A stretch of DNA of 42,076 nucleotides from Sphingopyxis sp. (GTDB lineage Bacteria > Pseudomonadota > Alphaproteobacteria > Sphingomonadales > Sphingomonadaceae). Where the stretch lies: contig JACDQN010000478.1 of assembly GCA_015657575.1 (NCBI GenBank), positions 1-42,076 of the forward strand, read 5' to 3'. Position numbers and translations under genes: made by a program. Shown in pieces: positions 1-7,962 of this stretch. The stretch's first letter is position 1. The number at the start of each line of letters is the position of its first letter. The notes beneath the pieces were generated by a model. It was not told where the DNA came from. It did not search any database and worked only from the letters and a program-made list of their open reading frames with translations.

Positions 1-2
1 GC

Positions 3-437
3 CGCTCGCTGGTGGCCGCGCTCGCACTTGGCGCCGACGGGATCAACATGGGCACGCGTTTCATCGCGACGCAGGAGGCACCGGTGCATCCGAACGTCAA
101 ACAGGCGATCCTCGACGCCACCGAACTCGACACCCGGCTGGTGATGCGCGCCCTGCGCAACACCGAACGCGTGCTCAACAATGTGGCGGTCGAACGCATA
201 TTGGTGCGCGAAAAGGAAATGGGGTCGCAACTGCGCTTCGCCGACATCGCCGACGAGGTCGCGGGCGTCTATCCCAAGGTCATGCGCGACGGCATCGTCG
301 ATGCGGGCGCGTGGAGCTGCGGCATGGTGGCGGGGCTGATCGAAGATATTCCGACGGTGCAGGCCTTGCTCGACCGGATCATGGCCGAGGCCGAAGCGAT
401 TCTGACGATGAACGCGCCGGTTCCCGAACCGGCTTGA
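3..437 (+). CDS. Nitronate monooxygenase family protein, C-terminal part (truncated by window edge)
   Basis: This is the last ~145 residues of an FMN-dependent nitronate monooxygenase (2-nitropropane dioxygenase family), which oxidises alkyl nitronates or related substrates. The reading frame is open to the window edge and begins RSLVAALALGADGINMGTRF, the family's phosphate-binding segment of the TIM barrel (GADGINMGTRF). It continues through the usual C-terminal helices and stops at 435-437. The GTG at position 12 is internal and not a real start. It is convergent with the GntR regulator, with only three bases between the stops. The true substrate cannot be told from this fragment. Confidence 0.85.
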   Translation, partial: RSLVAALALGADGINMGTRFIATQEAPVHPNVKQAILDATELDTRLVMRALRNTERVLNNVAVERILVREKEMGSQLRFADIADEVAGVYPKVMRDGIVDAGAWSCGMVAGLIEDIPTVQALLDRIMAEAEAILTMNAPVPEPA

Positions 438-440
438 CGG

Positions 441-1124
441 TCAGTCCGCGATCGCCGCATTGTCGTAGATCAGGCGCAGCGTGATCTGGTTGTGCTCGGC
501 GAGCCAGGCGCAGGCGCCATCGGCATCGCGCGCCAGCGCCAGATCGGCCAGTTCGCGATGCTCGTCATAGACGTTGGGACTGACGTCGCGCAGGCGCAGC
601 ATCAGGTTGCGATAGCGTTCGGCCTGTCGGTGCAGGTCGTCCGCCATCGCGATCAGACGCGGCGAACCGCACCCAGCGAGCAGCGCCTTGTGAAAACCCA
701 GGTTGAGCCGTTCGAATGACGCGACGCGTTCCTCGACCGAAGCGGGCGGATTGGCGGAGAAATATTTGAGCCGCTGCAAGGCCGCTGCAACCTCGGCTTC
801 CCAGTCGGCACCGCCGCGCGCGATCGCCTCGCGCAGCGCACCGGTCTCGATCGCATTGCGGACGAGAATGAGGTCGGCGAGGTCCTGGCGGCTGATCTGC
901 GCTACACGAAAGCCGCGCTGACCATAGGCGACCACGAGGCCGCGGCCGGCGAGGCTGGTGAGCGCCTCGCGGACCGGAGTTGGACCGATGCCCAGCTCCG
1001 CCGAGAGGTCGCGGATCGCCAACCGCGACCCCGGCGCGAGATCGCCGCCTACGATCGCCGCCGAAATCGCATCGGCCGCCGCCGCCGACAAGGTCGAGCT
1101 GCCAGGTTCGCTCAATTCGTTCAT
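441..1124 (-). CDS. GntR family transcriptional regulator with FCD ligand-binding domain
   Basis: A 227-residue regulator of the FadR/FCD type. The N-terminal winged helix contains the segment LSAELGIGPTPVREAL (about residues 42-57), and the C-terminal ~140 residues form the all-helical FCD effector domain with conserved Asp/His positions (for example LNLGFHKALL and DEHRELADL). I chose the ATG at 1124 because a good GGAGGG ribosome-binding site lies 6-7 bases upstream; a longer frame from 1202 has no such site. It is divergent from the TonB receptor at 1389, so it probably controls that receptor and perhaps itself through the AT-rich region between them. Ligand unknown; such regulators often sense carboxylic acids of catabolic pathways. 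Confidence 0.88.
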   Translation of the reverse strand: MNELSEPGSSTLSAAAADAISAAIVGGDLAPGSRLAIRDLSAELGIGPTPVREALTSLAGRGLVVAYGQRGFRVAQISRQDLADLILVRNAIETGALREAIARGGADWEAEVAAALQRLKYFSANPPASVEERVASFERLNLGFHKALLAGCGSPRLIAMADDLHRQAERYRNLMLRLRDVSPNVYDEHRELADLALARDADGACAWLAEHNQITLRLIYDNAAIAD

Positions 1125-1221
1125 CGCATATCCCTCCAGCCACACCTTAGAGCCCCGATATCCTGTCGGGCAAGGCACCTGAGCCCATGCCCCCGCCAGC
1201 AACGGCGCGTCGATTGTCCGG

Positions 1222-1251
1222 TTGCGACATAAATCGTTTTACATATATAAT
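1222..1251 (+). promoter_or_regulatory. Candidate sigma-70 promoter for the TonB receptor
   Basis: TTGCGA (1222-1227) and TATAAT (1246-1251) are separated by 18 bases in a strikingly AT-rich stretch within otherwise GC-rich DNA. It would give a leader of about 130 bases before the ATG at 1389. The AT-rich stretch (about 1228-1300) has imperfect inverted repeats around ATCGAT-type cores and is a plausible GntR operator. Assigned by eye. Confidence 0.5.
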
Positions 1252-1388
1252 ATCGATTTTATTTGACCATCGTCGATTTTTTATATTACAACGTAAACCG
1301 ATCGCTGCCCGAGCAGCGTCGAGACGAGCCGCCCAAGCGGCCGGAGTGCGCGCGATCCTGCGGCGCCTCCACCAGAGGGAGAGACATC

Positions 1389-3563
1389 ATGGGGAAGAAG
1401 GCATTTTATCTGGCGGGCGCGATGACCCTGTTTCTGGCCACCGAAGCGAGCGCGCAGGAGACCGAGGCGGCCACCGATTCGGGCGTGTCCGAAATCGTCG
1501 TGACCGCGCAGCGCCGTGCCGAAGCGCTGCAGGACGTACCGCTCGCGATCAGCGCGGTGTCGGGCAGCGACCTGCAGGACCGCGGCCTCAACGACATGCG
1601 CGACATCCTCGCCCTGACCCCGGGTACCGCCTTCACCTCCTATAACGCCGCCGAGCCGGTGCTTTCGGTGCGCGGCATCGCGTCGGGCGGCGAAGGCGCC
1701 GCGTCGGATTCGGGCGTGCTGATGATGATCGACGGCGAAGTCATCTCGCGCGACTTCATGCGCTCTGCGCCGATCTTCGACGTCGAGCGCGTCGAGGTGT
1801 TGCGCGGGCCGCAGGGCACGACCTATGGCCGCAATGCAACCGGCGGCGTCTTTCATGTCATCAACCGTCGTCCGGGCGATGTCGCCGGCGGCGACGTGTC
1901 GCTCGATGTCGGCACTTATGGCACGATCAAGTTCGATGCCGGTTTCGATATCCCTATCGGCGCATCGACGCTGTCGCGCTTCGCCTTTCAGTACAGCCGC
2001 CGCGACGGCTATTTCGAGGATGTCGCGACGGGCCGCGATGTCGACGATCGCGCATCCTTCGCCGGCCGTCTGACGATCGAGCAAAAGCTGGGTGACAACG
2101 TCACCACGACCTTGCGTATCCATGGCAGCGTCGAACGTCACGACGACACCTCACCGCTCAAGGCTTATGATCCGACGCTGGAGGTGCTCGGCCCGCCGTT
2201 CTCCGACCCGATATTCGAACCGAGCACCGACCCCTACAAGATCATGACCATCCCCGGCGGCAGCTTCTTCGACCGGGACATCTGGGGCGTGTCGAACGAA
2301 CTGGTCATCGACTTCGGCTGGTCCAGACTGACCGCGCTCACGTCGTACCGGCACGGCGACAATCATTTCTTCCAGAGCTCGCCGCTCGCCTACAACAATC
2401 TCGACGTGCGCAACAATGCCAGGGTCTTCACGCAGGAGATCCGGCTGGATGGCGATGCCGCGAACGACAGCATCTATTGGGTCGTCGGGGTCTTCTACCT
2501 TGACGAGAGAATGCGCTACGGCTTCGACCGGTTCGGCGGCGCCGCGACCAATTTCGGGCCGACGAGGCAGCAGCTCCGCCAGTCGAGCAAAGCGCAGGGC
2601 TATGGCGTGTTCGGCGAGGTCGCCTGGGATATCACGCCGGAACTCACGCTGACGGTTGGCGGCCGATATTCGCACGACGAAAAAGATTTCGCCCTCGACA
2701 GCCGCGCGCAGGGGCCGTTCGCGGGCTTCTTCGTCGAGGATCCCTCGCAGCCCCTGATCGCCAATGTCAGCGAAAGCTGGGGCAAGCCGACCGGCCGCGT
2801 CTCGCTGCAATTCCGTCCGAGCGACGCCTTCATGATCTATGGTGCGGTGTCGCAGGGGTACAAGTCGGGCGGCTTCAACTCCGAACCGGTCAACCTCGTC
2901 GCGGCGACCACGCCGTTCGACGAGGAAACGGTCCTCAATTTCGAGGCGGGAATCCGCACCAAGCTGCTCGACAACAAGCTGCACCTCAACCTCACCGCTT
3001 TCGACATGCAATATGACGGTATCCAGGTGTCGGCATTCAACGCCAACAGCGTCGAGATCACCAGCAACGCCGCGAGCGCGACGATCCGCGGGCTGGAGGT
3101 CGAGGCGCAGGCACGGCCGAGCCGCTGGCTGACGCTGTCGATGGGTGCCGCGATCTATGACGGGGAATTCGACGAATATATCGATCTCGACGGCAACGAC
3201 CTCGCGGGCACGCGTCTTGCCAAGATGCCCAAATGGACGCTCGCGATGTCGGCAGTGGCGGACTCGCCGCAGATCGCGGGTGCGGGCGTGCTACGCCTCC
3301 GCGCAGACTATAACACGCGCAGTAGCGTCAACAACGATGCCCCCGCCGACCTGCAATTCGGGGTCCGCAAGGGCAAGGACATGGTCGACCTGCGCCTGGC
3401 CTGGGTGCCGGACTCGGGCAAATGGGAAGCCGCGCTGTTCGTCCGCAACCTGCTCGACAAAGCCGAGATGAACTATGTCTTCCCGCAGGGCATCCTGTCG
3501 CAGCGCTTCGTGTCCTACGGCCCACCGCGCACCTGGGGCGCCAACCTCTCCTTTCACTTCTGA
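1389..3563 (+). CDS. TonB-dependent outer membrane receptor
   Basis: A 724-residue outer-membrane active transporter of the sphingomonad type. Residues 1-23 are a signal peptide ending ATEASAQ; a TonB box EIVVTAQR follows at 35-42; the plug domain has FDVERVEVLRGPQGTTYGRN and the GGVFHVINRRP segment; the remainder is a beta-barrel ending in the aromatic terminus NLSFHF. I chose the ATG at 1389 (ribosome-binding site GAGGGAGAG just upstream) because the longer frame from 1263 adds a non-signal leader. The neighbouring GntR regulator, nitronate monooxygenase and FAH-type hydrolase suggest uptake of an organic substrate for catabolism rather than iron, but the substrate is not determinable here. 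Confidence 0.93.
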   Translation: MGKKAFYLAGAMTLFLATEASAQETEAATDSGVSEIVVTAQRRAEALQDVPLAISAVSGSDLQDRGLNDMRDILALTPGTAFTSYNAAEPVLSVRGIASGGEGAASDSGVLMMIDGEVISRDFMRSAPIFDVERVEVLRGPQGTTYGRNATGGVFHVINRRPGDVAGGDVSLDVGTYGTIKFDAGFDIPIGASTLSRFAFQYSRRDGYFEDVATGRDVDDRASFAGRLTIEQKLGDNVTTTLRIHGSVERHDDTSPLKAYDPTLEVLGPPFSDPIFEPSTDPYKIMTIPGGSFFDRDIWGVSNELVIDFGWSRLTALTSYRHGDNHFFQSSPLAYNNLDVRNNARVFTQEIRLDGDAANDSIYWVVGVFYLDERMRYGFDRFGGAATNFGPTRQQLRQSSKAQGYGVFGEVAWDITPELTLTVGGRYSHDEKDFALDSRAQGPFAGFFVEDPSQPLIANVSESWGKPTGRVSLQFRPSDAFMIYGAVSQGYKSGGFNSEPVNLVAATTPFDEETVLNFEAGIRTKLLDNKLHLNLTAFDMQYDGIQVSAFNANSVEITSNAASATIRGLEVEAQARPSRWLTLSMGAAIYDGEFDEYIDLDGNDLAGTRLAKMPKWTLAMSAVADSPQIAGAGVLRLRADYNTRSSVNNDAPADLQFGVRKGKDMVDLRLAWVPDSGKWEAALFVRNLLDKAEMNYVFPQGILSQRFVSYGPPRTWGANLSFHF

Positions 3564-3588
3564 CCAGCCAACAAGGAAACACGCCCGC

Positions 3589-4758
3589 ATGCGCCGTCCC
3601 TATGCCGCCATCGCCCTGCCGCTACCGCTGAGTGCCGATCGATCGACCCGGTCGAACCGCATCTCGCCGGAAGCGGAGCCGATCGCCCCCTCTCTCGCAC
3701 CCGCGTCGGTCGCCTTCACCCTTGCCCAGACGGTGAACGGCGCGGGTGAGGTCGTGACGCTGCTCGTGACGGGCTACGACGGCGACACGATCGAGGCGAT
3801 CGACCTAACGGCGCACGGCGCGCCCGCGGGCGTCGATATCTTCGACGCGATGGCAGCGATCGGCGACGACAAGCTGCGCTCGCTGATTGCGGAGGAAGGA
3901 TCAAATTCGGTCTATGCGATCGCCGACCTGCTGCCGTCGGGCGCGATGGCCGACCGCCATCTCGCCACCGGCACCAACTTCGCCGAACATGCCAGGGAGG
4001 CAGGCAGCAAGACCGTCTTCAACTTTCCCAAATTCGGCCAGCCATCGCCGGCGCGGACGACGCTGGTCGTCCATCCGGGCACGCTGATGGATTATGAGGT
4101 CGAGATCAGCGTTCGGTTCGACCGCGACGTCGCCTCGCTCGACGATTTCGCGGCCGCGCGGAAAGGCTTTTTCCTGTGCGGCGACTTTACTGACCGCGCG
4201 ACTTTGCTGCGCGAGATCGATCCGCAGAATGTCCCCTCGGGCAAGGGCTTCAGCGACGCCAAGAGCGGCCCCGACTATTTTCCGACCGGCCCATTTCTCG
4301 TCGTCCCGCACGACTGGCGCGCCTTCGTGAAGAGCGAGCGCATCGTGACCCGCCTCAATGGTGCGGTGAAGCAGGACGCGCGCGGCGGCGCGATGATCCT
4401 CGATTTCGAGGCGCTGGTAAAAAAGGCGCTGACCGGCGGCGGCGGCGGCAGCTATTCCTATCAGGGCCGGAAGGTGCCGCTGCTCGAGAACGACACGATC
4501 CCGCGCGGCGCCGCCGTCATGTCGGGCACCAGCGAGGGCGTGCTGTTTATGCCGCCGGCGGCCGAAGACAAGCGCGGCGGCATCGTCGACCATATCCTGC
4601 TCGGCCGCTTCCTGCGCGGCAAATCGCCCTTCTTCTCGGTCATCAACCGGTTCGTGCGGAACGAGCTGAAAGCCGGACGCTATATGCAGGTCGGCGACAC
4701 GGTCGAGCATCTGTCGTCGACGATGGGCGCGCTGTCGGTGAAACTGATCGCGCCTTAG
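3589..4758 (+). CDS. Fumarylacetoacetate hydrolase (FAH) family protein
   Basis: A 389-residue protein with a C-terminal FAH fold. Visible family features are DYEVEISVRF (metal-binding acidic residues), CGDFTDR, the GKGFSDAKSGPDYFPTGPFL loop and the late FMPPAAEDK segment. These enzymes hydrolyse C-C bonds of acyl-pyruvates or decarboxylate/hydrate related acids using Mg2+ or Mn2+. It begins 25 bases after the TonB receptor, so the two are probably cotranscribed. The chosen ATG (3589) follows an AAGGAAACACGC leader; the N-terminus (PYAAIALPLPL) looks weakly hydrophobic and could be a poor export signal. It is longer than the typical 220-330-residue FAH enzyme. Exact reaction unknown. Confidence 0.85.
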   Translation: MRRPYAAIALPLPLSADRSTRSNRISPEAEPIAPSLAPASVAFTLAQTVNGAGEVVTLLVTGYDGDTIEAIDLTAHGAPAGVDIFDAMAAIGDDKLRSLIAEEGSNSVYAIADLLPSGAMADRHLATGTNFAEHAREAGSKTVFNFPKFGQPSPARTTLVVHPGTLMDYEVEISVRFDRDVASLDDFAAARKGFFLCGDFTDRATLLREIDPQNVPSGKGFSDAKSGPDYFPTGPFLVVPHDWRAFVKSERIVTRLNGAVKQDARGGAMILDFEALVKKALTGGGGGSYSYQGRKVPLLENDTIPRGAAVMSGTSEGVLFMPPAAEDKRGGIVDHILLGRFLRGKSPFFSVINRFVRNELKAGRYMQVGDTVEHLSSTMGALSVKLIAP

Positions 4759-4868
4759 GGCCCGACCTAAGCTGCCCCCGCGTAGCGAGATGATTTGCAA
4801 AACACTGACGATGACGAATAGGGTCTCCTGGCGCCGGACAAGTCGGCGACCATGGAGAACCGCGGACC

Positions 4869-5552
4869 TTGTCGACGGCAAATCAAGAGAATGACGGAGC
4901 GCCGATCAAGCGGCGGCGCGGACGTCCACCCGCGTCGGCGGAGGAATTGGAGGTTGCTCATGCCGCCGCACGCGACCGCATCTGCAACGCCGCCCTGACC
5001 CTTTTCGACCGCGGCGGGATCGACGCGATTTCGATGCGCGAGATCGCGGGTGTCATCGGCTCCTCGCCGATGATGCCGTATAAATATTTTCCGACGAAGG
5101 ACCATTTGCTGCAGGATTTGCGGACGCGCGCCTTCCTGCAATTCGAAGCCGCGCTGCGCGATGTCTTGGACGATGCGCAGACCGGGCGGACCAATCTGGA
5201 AAAAGTGCTCTTTGCCTATCTGAAATTCGGACTGCGCGAGCGCCGCGCCTATCGGCTGATGTTCGATTATTGGGTTTATGACAGTCCCGGTCGCATGATC
5301 GAGGATTTCGGCGATGCAATCCGCCGCCAGTCGGGCGCATGGAACGTCGTGCTGGAAGTCGTCGAAGGCTATTTCACGGAGACCGGAGAAACGGGCGACC
5401 CGATGACTGCGGCGCATCTGATCTGGGCGAGCCTGCATGGCCTCGTTTCGCTGGAGGCGTCGCGCAAGCTGGTCTTCGGTCGCGACTATCGCGAATTGAT
5501 GGCGCCGATGGTGGCCGCGATCATGAACGGTGTTGCGCCCACCAGCCGCTGA
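4869..5552 (+). CDS. TetR/AcrR family transcriptional regulator
   Basis: A 227-residue regulator. A basic, low-complexity N-terminus (KRRRGRPP) leads into a TetR helix-turn-helix: ARDRICNAALTLFDRGGIDA, then SMREIAGVIGSSPMMPYKYF (roughly residues 34-75). The C-terminal ligand domain resembles the WHG/TetR_C group (LMFDYWVYDSPGRM; LIWASLHGLVSLE). The start is a TTG at 4869 with a GGAG 12 bases upstream; no ATG fits before the helix-turn-helix. Gene order and the 110-base gap to the FAH-type gene leave its targets open. It is convergent with the second TetR gene (17 bases between stops). Confidence 0.85.
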   Translation: MSTANQENDGAPIKRRRGRPPASAEELEVAHAAARDRICNAALTLFDRGGIDAISMREIAGVIGSSPMMPYKYFPTKDHLLQDLRTRAFLQFEAALRDVLDDAQTGRTNLEKVLFAYLKFGLRERRAYRLMFDYWVYDSPGRMIEDFGDAIRRQSGAWNVVLEVVEGYFTETGETGDPMTAAHLIWASLHGLVSLEASRKLVFGRDYRELMAPMVAAIMNGVAPTSR

Positions 5553-5569
5553 CCCGAATCCGCCCGCGA

Positions 5570-6231
5570 TCAGCCTTTGTCGCTCGCTACGCGGGCATCC
5601 CAGCCCGCCATCGCCACATCCGCCACCGCACGTAGTTCCTCCGCGCTGACGCCATCGCGAGCAAGGATCGACATGCTGGCCTGCACCGCCTGAACAAAGC
5701 GGGCGAGCGCGGCGATATCCGTCGTCGCGGGAACTCTCCCTCAGCAACAGCACGCTGCAAGCGCGCTTCAAGCCGCTCGAAACCGATATTGCGCGCGGCA
5801 CGGACTATTTCGCCGAGTTTTGGATGCCCCTCGCTGCCGGCTGCGGACAAAGTGACCATGCAGCCATAGGGATTGTCCGCAACGCCGCCGGTCAAGGCTG
5901 TCGCGGAATCCAGGAGCAGCGACTGCACCGCGTCGCGCACCGTATCCGCGGCCTCGAAACCGGACCAGACAAGCCCGCCATAGGTCCGCTGATAATGGTC
6001 GACCGCTTCGATGAAGAGCGCATCCTTGGACCGGAACGCCGCATAGAGGCTGGGCGCCCCAATGCCCATCGCGTCGGTCAGGTCGGCGATCGACGTCGCC
6101 TCATAACCCTTTGTCCAGAACAGGCGCGTTGCACAGGACAGCGCCGCCTCGCGGTCGAACGCACGCGGCCGTCCGCGCCCGCGAACGGAGCTTTTGTCGC
6201 TCTCCAGAGGCATGTCACCGTCTTTTTGCAT
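5570..6231 (-). pseudogene. TetR family regulator with an apparent one-base frameshift near its C-terminus
   Basis: The N-terminal helix-turn-helix is intact: RGRPRAFDREAALSCATRLF, then SIADLTDAMGIGAPSLYAAF. In the uninterrupted frame the protein turns into an Arg-rich nonsense tail after AVAEGEF (stop at 5587). Moving to the next frame at about 5733-5738 restores a family-typical end, VPATTDIAALARFVQAVQ, then SMSILARDGVSAEEL and a stop at 5570-5572. One missing G in the codon for Val explains it. An ATG at 6213 (MPLESDK) is an alternative start with a weak GGTGA site; the ATG at 6231 lies immediately after a good -10 box and could be leaderless. Likely regulates the rightward genes across the AT-rich divergent region. 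Confidence 0.8.
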
Positions 6232-6310
6232 CGATCGTTATATAATATTCCCCAGGGCCTTGCACAACCGGTCCACTGAATTATATATCGATCACTACAT
6301 AATATAGCCA
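6228..6310. promoter_or_regulatory. AT-rich divergent promoter/operator region of the second TetR gene
   Basis: Between the TetR gene and the rightward scar lies an AT-rich region with two opposed near-identical boxes: ATCGATCGTTATATAAT (left) and ATTATATATCGAT (right). They are inverted copies except for one base, as expected for a TetR operator. On the minus strand TTGTGC and TATATA are 17 bases apart, with the -10 box only seven bases from the ATG at 6231. On the plus strand TATAAT-like boxes lie near 6297-6304. Seen by eye; function inferred. Confidence 0.45.
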
Positions 6311-6349
6311 CCCGCCGGAAAGCGGGACGTCACGCCTGGAAAGGGTAAA

Positions 6350-6542
6350 ATGACGCAGCGGTCCATCCGCCAAAATGTCCTTGTTTCGCGTCCGGCGGGG
6401 GATGCGAAGCTCGGCGATTTCAAGCTGGTAGAAAGCCCGTTTCCCGACCGTGCCGATGGGCAGGTGCTGTTTCGTAAGCGGCAAGGTGGCCAGCGTCGTC
6501 GAATATACCGACCCGATGCACGCCACCGAAGTTTTCGGCTGA
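6350..6542 (+). pseudogene. Fused remnants: N-terminus of a zinc-independent MDR (curA-like) oxidoreductase joined to the C-terminus of an NTF2/SnoaL-like protein
   Basis: From 6350 the frame reads MTQRSIRQNVLVSRPAGD, then KLVESPFPDRADGQVLFR. This matches the first ~45 residues of NADP-dependent MDR oxidoreductases of the CurA type, which normally continue with a YLSLDPYMRGRM motif that is absent. From 6477 a different frame reads SGKVASVVEYTDPMHATEVFG and stops at 6540-6542. That resembles the last strand of SnoaL/NTF2-like proteins ('G-K-I-x-x-V-x-E-Y-x-D'). The simplest reading is an internal deletion that removed most of two adjacent genes. The identities rest on memory of family motifs only. 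Confidence 0.55.
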
Positions 6543-6585
6543 CGGCTGATTCCCCTCTCAACCCTGAAAATGAAAGGAATAGGAT

Positions 6586-7326
6586 ATGATCAATCTTGAA
6601 GGAAAACGCGCCCTTGTCACCGGCGGTTCGCGCGGCATCGGTGCCGCCATCGCGCAGGCCCTTGCCGAACAGGGTGCCGATGTCGCGATAGGCTATGAGC
6701 GTAGCACCGACCTCGCCGAAGCGGTGGTCGCCAAAATCGAAGCTGCGGGCCGCAATGGCGTCGCAATCCAGGCGGACAGCGCCGATCCGGAGGCGATCCG
6801 GCATCTGGTCGAAACCGCGGTGGCCAATCTCGGCGGACTCGACATCGTCGTCAACAACGCCGGCATCGCCCGGGGCGGCCCGGTCGAGGAGATGAGCGTC
6901 GATGACATCGATGCCTTGCTTTCGATCAACGTGCGCGCCGCCATTCTTCTCGCAAAGGCCGCGATCCCGCATCTTGGCGAAGACGCCCGGCTCATCTTCA
7001 TCGGCTCGTCGCTTGCCGACCGTATCGTAACGACCGGCGTCACCGTCTATTCGGCGACCAAGTCGGCGCAGATCGCGCTGGCTCGCGGCCTCGCCCGCGA
7101 ACTCGGGCCGCGCGGCATCACCGTCAACCTCGTCCAGCCGGGCGCGACCGACACCGACATGAACCCCGCCGAAGGCGATCAGGCCGATGAACTGCGCGCA
7201 CAGACCCCGCTCGGCCGTTATGGAGCGCCCGCCGACGTTGCCGCCGCCGTCGCCTTCCTTGCCAGTCCCGCAGCGCGGCAGATCAGCGGCGCGACGCTGA
7301 CGGTCGATGGCGGGCTCAATGCCTGA
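6586..7326 (+). CDS. Short-chain dehydrogenase/reductase (SDR), classical type
   Basis: A 246-residue NAD(P)-dependent oxidoreductase. The cofactor motif TGGSRGIG is at residues 12-19, NNAG at 90-93, Ser141/142 and the YSATK catalytic Tyr155/Lys159 are present, and the C-terminus ends SGATLTVDGGLNA, typical of 3-ketoacyl-ACP-reductase-like SDRs. Arg16 in the glycine motif and the absence of an acidic residue after strand 2 (IGYERS) suggest NADPH preference. The start ATG follows AAAGGAATAGGAT. It follows the oxidoreductase/NTF2 scar and was probably part of the operon controlled by the frameshifted TetR regulator. Substrate unknown. Confidence 0.92.
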   Translation: MINLEGKRALVTGGSRGIGAAIAQALAEQGADVAIGYERSTDLAEAVVAKIEAAGRNGVAIQADSADPEAIRHLVETAVANLGGLDIVVNNAGIARGGPVEEMSVDDIDALLSINVRAAILLAKAAIPHLGEDARLIFIGSSLADRIVTTGVTVYSATKSAQIALARGLARELGPRGITVNLVQPGATDTDMNPAEGDQADELRAQTPLGRYGAPADVAAAVAFLASPAARQISGATLTVDGGLNA

Positions 7327-7434
7327 ACCCAAGTCGGTCCCTGCGTGACGGGAAAATGATCGGACGTTCGCGCGGGGCAAGCTGGCAGGCAGGGTCGGAA
7401 CTCATATGGGGTTCCGGCCCTGTTCGGCCGATTG

Positions 7435-7472
7435 GAGACGACACGGGGCCACTGTCCTTCCATTGTCGTCTC
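7435..7472. repeat. Inverted repeat, possible hairpin after the SDR gene
   Basis: GAGACGACA (7435-7443) and TGTCGTCTC (7464-7472) are perfect 9-base complements around a 20-base loop, located about 110 bases downstream of the SDR stop and upstream of the riboswitch. There is no T-run, so it is not a standard intrinsic terminator; it could be an operator or part of the leader RNA. Confidence 0.4.
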
Positions 7473-7575
7473 GCCCGGCGAGCCTTCCGTGCGCTGTGCA
7501 AAAGCCGATTGCCAAAACGGCGCGTTTCGTTATGGGCGGGCGCCGTGAGGGCCGTCGGCCCGCACATGATCGCGC

Positions 7576-7770
7576 CGGTGCCCCGCAAGGGGCTTAAAAC
7601 GGGAACGCGGTGAGAGCGTCTTCGGCCGCTCGAATCCGAGGCTGTCCCTGCAACTGTAAGCGGCGAGCGAGAGCATGGCCCGGGATTTGTGTCCGGGGCA
7701 GCCACTGGGGAAACCTGGGAAGGCGTGTTTCGAGCTTTGACCCGCGAGCCAGGAGACCTGCCGGCGCACC
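7576..7770 (+). ncRNA. Cobalamin (adenosylcobalamin) riboswitch
   Basis: The conserved elements of the B12 riboswitch appear in order: the 5' GGTGCCCCGCAAGGGGCTTAA helix region, GGGAACGCGGTG, CGAGGCTGTCCCTGCAACTGTAAGCGG, GCCACTGGGGAAACCTGGGAAGGC, and the 3' GACCCGCGAGCCAGGAGACCTGCC (B12 box). It sits about 190 bases upstream of a btuB-type receptor and the btuFCD genes, the expected location. Binding of cobalamin would reduce expression of the uptake operon. The expression platform probably includes the two hairpins between here and the btuB start. Confidence 0.96.
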
Positions 7771-7834
7771 GGTCGCTCTTGCCTTGATCCAGGGGATGGT
7801 CATGGCACGGTAATCCTCCGTCTGAGCGACGACC

Positions 7835-7921
7835 ATGCGGCTGGGGCCGCATCGGTGCGCGGATACGGGTGCCTTTTCGCGCCCGCCCGTGGTCGCGCTC
7901 CGACCGGTGCCTTCGCACCGG
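7835..7921 (+). promoter_or_regulatory. Two hairpins between the riboswitch and btuB (candidate expression platform)
   Basis: ATGCGGC-TGGG-GCCGCAT (7835-7852) and CCGGTGC-CTTC-GCACCGG (7904-7921) are perfect 7-base-pair stems with tetraloops. The second ends about 29 bases before the btuB ribosome-binding site (AGGGGG). No T-run follows, which favours control of translation or Rho access over intrinsic termination. Inference from position. Confidence 0.45.
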
Positions 7922-7962
7922 CACGCCCCGCCAAGTTGCTCTGGCGCCAAGGGGGCTTACCC

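Noticed and set aside
12-14. GTG at position 12 as a start codon of the first gene
   Set aside because: The frame is open to the window edge and the preceding residues (RSL) belong to the conserved family segment, so the GTG is internal.
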